From contig CACYEO010000184.1 in assembly GCA_902773475.1 (NCBI GenBank), positions 1 through 6,323 of the forward strand: a stretch of DNA of 6,323 nucleotides, read 5' to 3'. How positions within the stretch are numbered: the stretch's first letter is position 1; each line of letters opens with the position of its first letter. The position numbers were made by a program, and so were the translations under genes. Below are positions 1 through 5,776 of the stretch, one piece after another. Below the pieces are notes generated by a model. It was not told the origin of the DNA. It was given only the letters and a program-made list of their open reading frames with translations, and made no database searches. Source of the DNA: an uncultured bacterium (lineage in GTDB: Bacteria; Verrucomicrobiota; Kiritimatiellia; RFP12; UBA1067).

Positions 1-190
1 CCTCGCAAGCCCCGCCTGGGGCTTCCACGGGAAAAAAGGGCTTGTGGCAACGGCCTACCCCGCGCCCGAGGCTCCGCAGCAGGAAGGCTCAATATCCTAC
101 CATCTGCGCACTGGCAAGCACAACCTGACGGAATACGACTGGAAGTGCTACATGGATTTCGCCGACCGCAACGGATGGCGCAAACTCTGA
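1..190 (+). CDS. C-terminal end of an alpha/beta-hydrolase-like protein, probably a carbohydrate (xylan/glucuronoyl-type) esterase; 5' end outside window
   Basis: An open frame enters from the left edge (first full codon at base 2) and ends at TGA 188-190, giving 62 residues. The tail reads YHLRTGKHNLTEYDW followed by a helix, MDFADRNGW. A Gly-x-His-x-x-Thr-x-x-Asp-Trp pattern followed by an FxDFAD helix resembles, from memory, the C-terminus of alpha/beta-hydrolase esterases annotated as acetylxylan or glucuronoyl esterases. In those proteins the His completes the Ser-acid-His triad; here it would be the codon at 119-121. The nucleophile Ser and the acid lie outside the window, so activity cannot be judged. 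If correct, the protein would be exported and remove acyl or uronate esters from plant polysaccharide. It converges on the tRNA gene, with only 11 nt between them and no obvious terminator. The reading frame is well supported; the family call is moderate. Confidence 0.6.
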   Translation, partial: LASPAWGFHGKKGLVATAYPAPEAPQQEGSISYHLRTGKHNLTEYDWKCYMDFADRNGWRKL

Positions 191-201
191 CGTGGGGGGG
201 A

Positions 202-276
202 TGGAGCCGGCGGAGGGATTTGAACCCCCGACCCACTGATTACAAATCAGTAGCTCTACCACTGAGCTACACCGGC
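202..276 (-). tRNA. trnT-UGU: tRNA-Thr (anticodon UGU)
   Basis: The reverse strand folds into a complete cloverleaf. The acceptor stem GCCGGTG pairs with CGCCGGC (one G-U). The D-arm is GCTC/GAGC with loop AGTGGTA. The anticodon stem ACTGA/TCAGT holds loop TTTGTAA, so positions 34-36 are TGT, which reads ACA (Thr). The variable loop is GGGTC and the T-arm is GGGGG-TTCAAAT-CCCTC (one G-U). The discriminator is U (base 205 on +) and the CCA end is encoded at 204-202. No intron or missing element is visible. It is a single gene with its own promoter, transcribed divergently from the transporter operon and convergently with the left-edge coding sequence. Confidence 0.97.
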
Positions 277-288
277 GGAGAGGTGCGT

Positions 289-317
289 ATGATACACTAA
301 AATCCGCGCGGACGCAA
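289..317 (-). promoter_or_regulatory. Sigma-70-type promoter of tRNA-Thr
   Basis: On the reverse strand, TTGCGT (bases 317-312) is followed after 17 nt by TATCAT (bases 294-289). These are close matches to -35 TTGACA and -10 TATAAT at the ideal spacing. Transcription would begin near base 282, a few bases upstream of the mature tRNA 5' end at 276. Position and spacing support the call; no start site has been measured. Confidence 0.7.
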
Positions 318-353
318 GCGGCGCCGCGCGTTCCCAACGGGTGAAAGACTGTC

Positions 354-383
354 TTGCGCACCCAATCGGGCATATTGTATAAT
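354..383 (+). promoter_or_regulatory. Sigma-70-type promoter of the transporter-trpB operon
   Basis: TTGCGC (354-359) is followed after 18 nt by a perfect TATAAT (378-383). The predicted start is near 390, giving a leader of about 44 nt before the ATG at 434. The -35 shares TTGCG with the divergent tRNA promoter. The two -35 boxes are about 36 nt apart, back to back, so they could influence each other. I see no other convincing promoter before the later genes of the operon. Confidence 0.75.
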
Positions 384-393
384 ACCCACAGTC

Positions 394-427
394 TGCGGCG
401 GCCGCAAGCCGCCAAACCAAAGAAAGG
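394..427 (+). promoter_or_regulatory. Leader hairpin(s) and Shine-Dalgarno site of the transporter gene
   Basis: Between the predicted transcription start and the ATG, GGCGGC (397-402) can pair with GCCGCC (408-413) around the loop CGCAA. An alternative, overlapping inverted repeat, TGCGGC (394-399)/GCCGCA (401-406), cannot form at the same time. Neither covers the ribosome-binding site AGAAAGG (421-427), which sits 6 nt before the ATG. The hairpin may stabilise the 5' end of the mRNA. There is no leader peptide, no Trp-codon run and no recognisable riboswitch core, so a regulatory role is only a possibility. Confidence 0.4.
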
Positions 428-433
428 CATACG

Positions 434-2080
434 ATGAAAGAAAAAATGACAAACTTCCGGTGGATGATATGCTCGCTGCTGTTCTTCGCCACGACCGTAA
501 ACTACCTTGACAGACAGGTGCTGTCGCTCACGTGGAAAGACTTCATCGCGCCGGAATTCGGATGGACGAACTCCCAGTACGGGCTCATCACCGGCACGTT
601 TTCGCTGATATACGCCTTCTGCAACCTCTTCGCCGGCAAGTTCGTGGACTGGATCGGCACTAAAAAAGGCTACCTGTGGGCGATTTTCGCATGGTCGCTC
701 GCGGCGTGCCTGCACGCGGCCTGCGGGTACGGCGCGTTCCGCATGGCGAGCGCCTTGGCGCTGACCGTGTCTTCCGTGTCGGTATGGCTGTTCATAGGAT
801 GCCGCGCGTTCCTCGCTCTCGGCGAAGCGGGCAACTTCCCCGCGGCCGTGAAGGTGACGGCCGAATACTTCCCCAAGAAAGACCGCGCGTTTGCGACTTC
901 GATCTTCAACGCAGGCTCGTCGGTCGGCGCGCTCGCCGCCCCGGCCACGATTCCGCTGATAGCGAAATACTGCGGCTGGGAGATGGCCTTCATCATAATC
1001 GGCGCGCTCGGCTTCGCCTGGATGGGATTCTGGGCGTGGCTGTACAAGAAACCCGAATCCAACCCGCGCGTGAACGCCGCCGAACTCGAATACATGCGCC
1101 AGGACGAAGCCGCCGAGGCTCCCGCCGGGCGGGAGCAGGCCGCCGGCGCGGAAGAGGGCGGAAAAGTCTCGCTATTCAAGGCGTTCACGCTGCGCCACAC
1201 GTGGTCGCTCGTCCTGGGGCGCTTCCTCACCGACGGCGTCTGGTGGTTCTTCCTCTTCTGGACGCCCGGCTACTTCTCCGACCAGTTCGGCTACAAGAGT
1301 TCGTCCGGCACCGGCATGGCGCTCACGACAACGCTCTACGCCATCGTCACGTTCCTTTCCATATATCTCTGCAAACTTCCGACCTACATGGTGGAAAAAC
1401 GCGGGATGAACCCGTACGAAGGGCGCATGATCGCAATGTTCGTGTTCGCCTGCTTCCCGCTTCTCACGCTCGCGGCGCAGCCCCTCGGCATGAAATACAG
1501 CCCGTGGTGGCCCGCCATCCTGATCGGCATCGCCTGCGCCGGACACCAGGCGTGGAGCGCGAACGTATACACAGTCGTGGGCGACATGTTCCCGCGCCGC
1601 CTGATCGCGACGCTCGTGGGCATAGCGCAGTGCGCGGCGGGTCTCGGCAGCTTCCTGATAAACACCATATCCGGAAAACTCTTCGACGCCGCCGCAGGAT
1701 CGTTCAGGCTCGCGCCTGACGGCGCGACCTTCGCCCTCGCCAAGGACAAGATCGCGACGGCTTTCGCGCAGTCCGCCGGAGTGCAGATCCCCGCCGGCGC
1801 GGGCGCGGCAGACATTGCAGACATCGCGGCGAAGGCCGGCAAGGCGCTTCCCGCCCCGGTCGCGGAACTCTCGAAAACGGTCGGCGCTACTCCGGCTGAC
1901 ATGATCGAGGCCGTGAAGAACGCGGGCGGAGAAATCGTTTCGCAGCCTTGGCACGCCCTGGGCTTCGACGGTGCGGCATCCGCCTACATGATGGTGTTCT
2001 GCTACTGCGCCATCGCGTACATCCTGGGATGGATCTGCATGAAGACGCTCGTGCCGCGCTACAAGAAAGTGGAGATCTGA
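434..2080 (+). CDS. MFS transporter, ACS family, hexuronate transporter (ExuT)-like, with a large insertion before the last membrane segment
   Basis: This 548-residue inner-membrane protein is probably a proton- or sodium-coupled importer of an organic anion. The ACS-family signature NYLDRQVLS is at residues 23-31, followed by GWTNSQYG (43-50). The conserved TM4-TM5 stretch runs from GEAGNFPAA (130-138) through EYFPKKDRAFATSIFNAG (144-161). TM7 carries GRFLTDGVWWFFLFWTPGYF (262-281) and TM10 begins near HQAWSANVYT (371-380). Twelve membrane segments can be placed, with the central cytoplasmic loop at about 204-254. Residues about 417-508, between TM11 and TM12, are a mostly soluble Ala-rich insertion. 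By the usual topology this loop faces the periplasm. It explains why the protein is about 100 residues longer than usual family members. The start at 434 has a good Shine-Dalgarno; an in-frame ATG at 446 is less likely. Hexuronate is the best substrate guess, but ACS members also carry other sugar acids and anions. First gene of the operon. Confidence 0.9.
   Translation: MKEKMTNFRWMICSLLFFATTVNYLDRQVLSLTWKDFIAPEFGWTNSQYGLITGTFSLIYAFCNLFAGKFVDWIGTKKGYLWAIFAWSLAACLHAACGYGAFRMASALALTVSSVSVWLFIGCRAFLALGEAGNFPAAVKVTAEYFPKKDRAFATSIFNAGSSVGALAAPATIPLIAKYCGWEMAFIIIGALGFAWMGFWAWLYKKPESNPRVNAAELEYMRQDEAAEAPAGREQAAGAEEGGKVSLFKAFTLRHTWSLVLGRFLTDGVWWFFLFWTPGYFSDQFGYKSSSGTGMALTTTLYAIVTFLSIYLCKLPTYMVEKRGMNPYEGRMIAMFVFACFPLLTLAAQPLGMKYSPWWPAILIGIACAGHQAWSANVYTVVGDMFPRRLIATLVGIAQCAAGLGSFLINTISGKLFDAAAGSFRLAPDGATFALAKDKIATAFAQSAGVQIPAGAGAADIADIAAKAGKALPAPVAELSKTVGATPADMIEAVKNAGGEIVSQPWHALGFDGAASAYMMVFCYCAIAYILGWICMKTLVPRYKKVEI
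1118..1136. repeat. Perfect 19-bp inverted repeat inside the transporter gene
   Basis: The arms GCTCCCGCC (1118-1126) and GGCGGGAGC (1128-1136) are exact reverse complements around a single central G. The repeat lies in the part of the transporter gene that encodes the poorly conserved cytoplasmic loop between TM6 and TM7 (around residues 229-235). In mRNA it would form a very stable GC hairpin, closing with a 3-nt or larger loop. No T-run follows, so it does not look like an intrinsic terminator. It may be chance in GC-rich, Ala/Gly-coding DNA. Confidence 0.6.
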
Positions 2081-2082
2081 AA

Positions 2083-3462
2083 ATGAGTCCGTCGAAAGCG
2101 GTCCCCTACAAGACCTACCTTGAAGAGAACGAACTCCCGCGCGCATGGTACAACATGCGCGCGGACATGGAAAAGAAGCCTGCGCCGCTCCTGAATCCCG
2201 CGACACTCAAGCCGGTCTCGGCGGAAGATCTCGAAAAAGTCTTCTGCCGCGAACTCGTGAAGCAGGAACTCGACGACACGACGCCCTTCATCCCGATTCC
2301 GCAGGGAATACAGGACTTCTACCGGATGTTCCGCCCTTCGCCTCTCGTCCGCGCCTACTTCCTGGAGCGGGCGCTCGGAACACCGGCGAAGATATACTAC
2401 AAATTCGAAGGCAACAACACTTCAGGCTCGCACAAGCTCAACAGCGCGGTCGCGCAGGCGTACTACGCGAAAGAGCAGGGCCTGAAAGGCGTGACCACCG
2501 AAACCGGCGCCGGGCAGTGGGGCACGGCGCTTTCCATGGCCTGCGCGTTCTACGGACTGGAATGCAAGGTTTTCATGGTGAAATGCTCCTACGAGCAGAA
2601 GCCTTTCCGCCGCGAAGTGATGCGCACCTACGGCGCGTCCGTCACGCCGTCGCCGTCGATGGAGACCGAAGCCGGCCGCCGCATAAACGCCGCGCATCCC
2701 GGAACGACAGGCTCGCTCGGCTGCGCGATTTCGGAAGCCGTGGAGGCCGCCGTCTCCAAAGACGGCTTCCGCTACGTGCTCGGGTCGGTGCTGGCGCAGG
2801 TCCTTCTGCACCAGTCCGTAATCGGGCTTGAAGCGAAAAAAGCGTTCGACAAGATAGGCGAAAAGCCCGATGTCATAATCGGCTGCGCCGGCGGCGGCTC
2901 GAATCTCGGCGGACTGATCGCGCCATTCATGGGGGAGAAACTGCGCGGCGAAGCGGACTACCGCTTCATCGCCGTCGAACCCGCGAGCTGCCCGTCCTTC
3001 ACGCGCGGACGCTACGCATACGATTTCTGCGACACGGGCAGGGTCTGCCCGCTCCAGAAAATGTACACCCTGGGCCACGATTTCATTCCGTCGGCGAACC
3101 ATGCGGGCGGCCTGCGCTACCACGGCATGAGCGCCACGCTGAGCGAACTCTACGCGCAGGGGCTGATGGAGGCCGTATCCGTGGAGCAGACCGCGGTTTT
3201 CGAAGCGGCCGAAAAGTTCGCGCGCATCGAAGGCATACTCCCGGCGCCCGAATCGAGCCATGCGATAAAGGCCGCGATCGACGAAGCGCTCCGTTGCAAG
3301 GCGGAGGGGAGGGAGAAGACGATCCTCTTCGGCCTCACCGGGACCGGATACTTCGACATGGTCGCCTACGGAAAGTACAACGACCGCGAAATGACGGATT
3401 CCATCCCGACCGACGCCGAACTCGAGGCGAGCTTCGCCAAGCTCCCGGCCGCCGGCCGTTAG
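2083..3462 (+). CDS. trpB: TrpB2-type tryptophan synthase beta chain (PLP-dependent)
   Basis: This 459-residue cytoplasmic enzyme belongs to the TrpB2 branch of tryptophan synthase beta chains (indole + L-serine to L-tryptophan). An N-terminal region (about 1-80) is longer than in ordinary TrpB. RPSPLVRAYFLERALGTPAK (84-103) is followed by the PLP-lysine motif GSHKLN (115-120, Lys118). ETGAGQWG (140-147) has the catalytic Glu140 and the Trp typical of TrpB2, where classical TrpB has His. The phosphate-binding GCAGGGSN is at 267-274. KMYTLGHDFIP (326-336), HAGGLRYHG (340-348) and EGILPAPESSHA (383-394) are also typical of TrpB2. The C-terminal LTGTGYFD (418-425) has Thr where family members usually have Ser. 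The start at 2083 has GGAG at 2071-2074 and lies 2 nt after the transporter stop, so the two are probably co-translated. No trpA or other trp gene is in the window. It could make tryptophan from salvaged indole, or act as a Ser/Thr-type PLP enzyme. Confidence 0.93.
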   Translation: MSPSKAVPYKTYLEENELPRAWYNMRADMEKKPAPLLNPATLKPVSAEDLEKVFCRELVKQELDDTTPFIPIPQGIQDFYRMFRPSPLVRAYFLERALGTPAKIYYKFEGNNTSGSHKLNSAVAQAYYAKEQGLKGVTTETGAGQWGTALSMACAFYGLECKVFMVKCSYEQKPFRREVMRTYGASVTPSPSMETEAGRRINAAHPGTTGSLGCAISEAVEAAVSKDGFRYVLGSVLAQVLLHQSVIGLEAKKAFDKIGEKPDVIIGCAGGGSNLGGLIAPFMGEKLRGEADYRFIAVEPASCPSFTRGRYAYDFCDTGRVCPLQKMYTLGHDFIPSANHAGGLRYHGMSATLSELYAQGLMEAVSVEQTAVFEAAEKFARIEGILPAPESSHAIKAAIDEALRCKAEGREKTILFGLTGTGYFDMVAYGKYNDREMTDSIPTDAELEASFAKLPAAGR

Positions 3463-3497
3463 CGGAAAATCCCCAGTCTGGTGGGTGCGATTCGCGC

Positions 3498-4160
3498 ATG
3501 GGAAGAAACGAGAACAGACCGTATACGCCCGGCGAAGAGGTGGCGAACGCCGTGATACACACGGTAGGTTCCCACCTCGGCGCGGCGATGATCGCCCTTC
3601 TCGTGTGGGCGGCGGTGAAATCCGGCACGGATCTGCCGTGGAAAATCGTGTCCGGCGTCGTGTTCGGCAGCTGCATGATTCTCCTTTATTCGCTGTCCAC
3701 CGCCTACCACGCCGTATCGCACCCGCCGGCGAAGCGCGTCCTGAAAACGCTCGACCACATGGCGATATACTTCCTGATAGCCGGGACGTACACGCCGTTC
3801 GCCCTTGTCACGCTGCGCCCGGGCCATCCCGCGCTCGCGTGGACGCTTTTCGGGATAGAATGGGGCGCCACGGCGGCGGGCGCGGTATTGAAAATCTTCA
3901 CGGCGGGCCGCTACCGCCTCGTTTCCACGCTGGCTTACATAGTGATGGGGTGGATGGCGGTGATCGCGATAGTGCCGCTCGTGCGCGAACTCGGCGGACT
4001 CGGAACCATGTGGCTCGCCACCGGCGGCGGGCTTTACACGCTCGGCACGGTGTTCTACCTGTGGAAACGCCTGCCGTATCACCATCCAATATGGCATCTT
4101 TTCGTGCTCGCCGGTTCTATATGCCACTTTTTCGCCATTCTGTGGCACGTGATGGAGTAA
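3498..4160 (+). CDS. trhA: Hemolysin III / TrhA family membrane protein (PAQR superfamily)
   Basis: This 220-residue integral membrane protein has about seven hydrophobic segments (roughly 19-40, 48-70, 85-106, 112-132, 140-161, 168-189, 197-216). Family motifs are in order: EEVANAVIH (13-21), LYSLSTAYH (63-71), LKTLDHMAIYFLIAGTYTPF (82-101) and HPIWHLFVLAG (196-206). Ser67, His71, Asp86, His196 and His200 match the conserved set that binds zinc in the PAQR/adiponectin-receptor fold, so the site looks intact. Bacterial members are called hemolysin III for historical reasons; a role in membrane lipid homeostasis is the current view. Length is normal. The start at 3498 precedes the first conserved motif. 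Its Shine-Dalgarno is weak (GGTGGGTG, 3480-3487), and the 35-nt gap after trpB is the longest in the operon, so expression may be lower than that of its neighbours. Confidence 0.93.
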   Translation: MGRNENRPYTPGEEVANAVIHTVGSHLGAAMIALLVWAAVKSGTDLPWKIVSGVVFGSCMILLYSLSTAYHAVSHPPAKRVLKTLDHMAIYFLIAGTYTPFALVTLRPGHPALAWTLFGIEWGATAAGAVLKIFTAGRYRLVSTLAYIVMGWMAVIAIVPLVRELGGLGTMWLATGGGLYTLGTVFYLWKRLPYHHPIWHLFVLAGSICHFFAILWHVME

Positions 4161-4165
4161 CGGAT

Positions 4166-4918
4166 ATGAAGAATTTTCTATGTCTGAAATGGGGCCGGCA
4201 CTACGGCGCGGATTTCGTAAACAGGCTCTACGCAGGCGTCAAACGCCACACGACCGGCTCTTTCCGGTTCGTCTGCGTCACAGACGATCCTTCAGGGCTG
4301 GCGCCCGGCGTCGAAGCCGCGGAGTTCCCGCCGCCCCCGGAGGGATGGACGCGGGAGTGGCCGCACATATTCGTGAAACTGATGGTGTTCCGCGACGGCT
4401 TCGCCGGGCTTGAAGGCCCCACGCTCTTCCTCGACATCGACCAGATAATATGCGGCGGCATGGACTGCTTCTTCGACTACAAACCCGGCGCGTTCTGCAT
4501 GATCCGGAACTGGATAGAGTGGCGCAAACGCATTTTCCGCCCGGCCCCGAAGATCGGCAACTCTTCGTGCTTCCGCTTCGAAGCCGGCAAAAGCGGCCGC
4601 ATCTGGCGCAAATTCCTCGACGAGCGCGAACGCGCGCTGGACCGCAGGTTCTTCAGAACCGAGCAGGCGTTCATGACATACGCCGCCGGCGACGTGGAAT
4701 GGTGGCCGGAAAAGTGGGTGTGCTCTTTCAAACGCTCCTGCATGAGGCCGTTCCCGCTGAACCTCTTCCTTCCGCCCAAACCGGCGCCAGAGGCGCACAT
4801 CCTGTGCTTCCACGGAAAGCCCGAACCCGGAGAGGCCGCCGCCGGATACAAGGGCAGGCATCTCAACACGCACTGCCTGCCCGCGCCGTGGATAACGGAT
4901 CTGTGGGAGAACGGCTGA
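4166..4918 (+). CDS. GT-A fold glycosyltransferase, GT8-like
   Basis: This 250-residue soluble protein is likely a retaining-type sugar transferase using a nucleotide-sugar donor. The N-terminus KNFLCLKWGRHYGADFVNRL (2-21) and FRFVCVTDD (33-41) look like the opening Rossmann-like strands. LFLDID (87-92) supplies the metal-binding DxD motif (Asp90, Asp92). RTEQAFM (164-170) fits the acceptor-side D/E-Q motif. HILCFHGKPEP (211-221) fits the C-terminal HxGxxKP-type motif of GT8 relatives, with shorter spacing. There is no signal peptide or membrane segment; the basic patches around 116-128 and 146-162 could hold it at the inner membrane. GGAG (4154-4157), 8 nt before the ATG, supports the start, which is 5 nt after the previous stop. 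The next gene overlaps this stop. The pair suggests assembly of a lipopolysaccharide, capsule or protein glycan. The acceptor and sugar cannot be told. Confidence 0.75.
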   Translation: MKNFLCLKWGRHYGADFVNRLYAGVKRHTTGSFRFVCVTDDPSGLAPGVEAAEFPPPPEGWTREWPHIFVKLMVFRDGFAGLEGPTLFLDIDQIICGGMDCFFDYKPGAFCMIRNWIEWRKRIFRPAPKIGNSSCFRFEAGKSGRIWRKFLDERERALDRRFFRTEQAFMTYAAGDVEWWPEKWVCSFKRSCMRPFPLNLFLPPKPAPEAHILCFHGKPEPGEAAAGYKGRHLNTHCLPAPWITDLWENG

Positions 4919-5748
4919 TGCTCTCCGCCGGAATCCTCTCCTGGAAAGCGCACGGGACGCTGCGCGCGACGCTCGCCACCTGCGCGCCTCTGCGCGAGGC
5001 CGCCGGCGACTGCGTGGTGTTCTTCAACGAAATCACGGACGCCGACAGGGAACTTGCCGCTCAGTTCGGATTCCGCGCCGAAGGCTCGACGGAGAACCTT
5101 GGGATACTGGGCGGGACGCGCGGGCTGGTGTCGTGCATGCGCGGCGATGAAATCATCCTGCTCCAGAACGACAACCCGGTGAACGTTCCGCCGGACGTGT
5201 TCGCGGCGCGCATCGCGGAGGCGCGCGCGCTGCTGGCATCAGGCGGCGCGGACATGATCCGTCTGCGCGACCGATTCGACAAGAGCTTCTCCGACGCGCC
5301 GAAATACCTGCGCTACTGGCCGGGGGAGGGGGAACGAGACACGCTGGCGCTGAAACTGCGCAGACTGATGCGTCCGTTCAAGGCGCGCCGCATGGCGGGC
5401 CGCGCCCATGCCGCGCTGCGCAATCCCGAAACCGCACACCCGGACATTTTCGAACGCTCGGGCGGCATCGTTGTGGCGGATTCGCGGTTCATCGACTACT
5501 CCGACCAGCCTTTCCTCGCCAGGCGATCTCTCGCCGCGGAACTTCTCGACTGGGCCGAATCGCACAAAGAAGGCAAACGCACCCTGAACGGCCTGCCCGT
5601 GCCGGAGATAATAATCAACGGAACAGGGTGGCGCGGGCGCGGCCTGAAAATCGGCGTGTCGGACGGCGTTTTCGCACACAGGCGGCTCGACGATTCGTTC
5701 AGGCCGGACAACGCCGCGTACAACGCATCGATAGCGGCGGGCGCCTGA
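4918..5748 (+). CDS. Putative glycosyltransferase (GT2/GT-A-like, surface glycan)
   Basis: This 276-residue predicted soluble protein is not clearly recognised. Its opening, AGILSWKAHGTLRATLAT (4-21), and VVFFNEITDADRELAAQFGF (33-52) resemble the first strand, helix and second strand of GT2-like transferases. GNLG-type spacing follows (ENLGILGGTRGL, 59-70). IILLQNDNPV (79-88) sits where such enzymes carry the metal-binding DxD, here with Asn-Asp-Asn. A basic, Arg-rich stretch (about 144-168) may bind membrane or substrate. The C-terminal half contains NGLPVPEIIINGTGWRGRG (224-242) and VFAHRRLDDSFRP (251-263), possibly the acceptor site. The start ATG (4918-4920) overlaps the preceding TGA as TGATG, with GGGAGA at 4905-4910, so translational coupling is very likely. 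Partnership with the preceding glycosyltransferase supports a glycan role. The coding call is firm; the enzyme call is moderate. Confidence 0.65.
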   Translation: MLSAGILSWKAHGTLRATLATCAPLREAAGDCVVFFNEITDADRELAAQFGFRAEGSTENLGILGGTRGLVSCMRGDEIILLQNDNPVNVPPDVFAARIAEARALLASGGADMIRLRDRFDKSFSDAPKYLRYWPGEGERDTLALKLRRLMRPFKARRMAGRAHAALRNPETAHPDIFERSGGIVVADSRFIDYSDQPFLARRSLAAELLDWAESHKEGKRTLNGLPVPEIIINGTGWRGRGLKIGVSDGVFAHRRLDDSFRPDNAAYNASIAAGA

Positions 5749-5763
5749 CGCCGGCCCCGCCGC
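5734..5763. terminator. Strong GC hairpin between convergent genes, probable bidirectional terminator
   Basis: GCGGCGGG (5734-5741) pairs perfectly with CCCGCCGC (5756-5763). Inside it, GCC (5743-5745) can pair with GGC (5753-5755), leaving C5742 bulged and a 7-nt loop. The hairpin spans the stop codon of the last operon gene and lies 13 nt short of the stop of the opposing gene. There is no T-run on either side, so it may work as a structure-only or Rho-assisted terminator. Confidence 0.5.
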
Positions 5764-5776
5764 CGCGCAATGTCTA

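Noticed and set aside
191..201. Terminator after the left-edge coding sequence
   Set aside because: The 11-nt gap has a G-run but no inverted repeat or T-run.
202..276. tRNA-Thr as an integration (att) site
   Set aside because: There is no integrase and no second copy of the tRNA 3' end in the window, and both flanks hold ordinary genes.
384..433. Trp-type attenuator or riboswitch upstream of the transporter-trpB operon
   Set aside because: The leader is only about 44 nt, with no leader peptide, Trp codons, terminator T-run or known aptamer pattern.
89..715. Reverse-strand frame of 208 codons across the tRNA and the divergent promoters
   Set aside because: It runs through a complete tRNA gene and antisense to the esterase end and the transporter start; it is not a plausible protein gene.
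676..1719. Second + frame (347 codons) inside the transporter gene
   Set aside because: Its translation is extremely Arg-rich and low in complexity, and the transporter frame explains this DNA.
1948..2082. Upstream extension of trpB to an earlier start
   Set aside because: The extra 45 residues overlap the transporter's last segment in another frame and are Arg/His-rich. The ATG at 2083 has a good Shine-Dalgarno and fits the family N-terminus.
1172..2206. Long reverse-strand open frame (344 codons) opposite the transporter gene
   Set aside because: It is antisense to a well-supported transporter, and its translation is Arg/His/Glu-rich without motifs. It is the usual by-product of GC-rich codon bias.
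2422..3261. Reverse-strand frame of 279 codons opposite trpB
   Set aside because: It lies antisense to conserved TrpB2 motifs and has no recognisable domain.
3294..3497. Upstream extension of the hemolysin III gene into trpB
   Set aside because: The added 68 residues are Arg-rich, out of frame within trpB and not part of the family; the ATG at 3498 gives the normal length.
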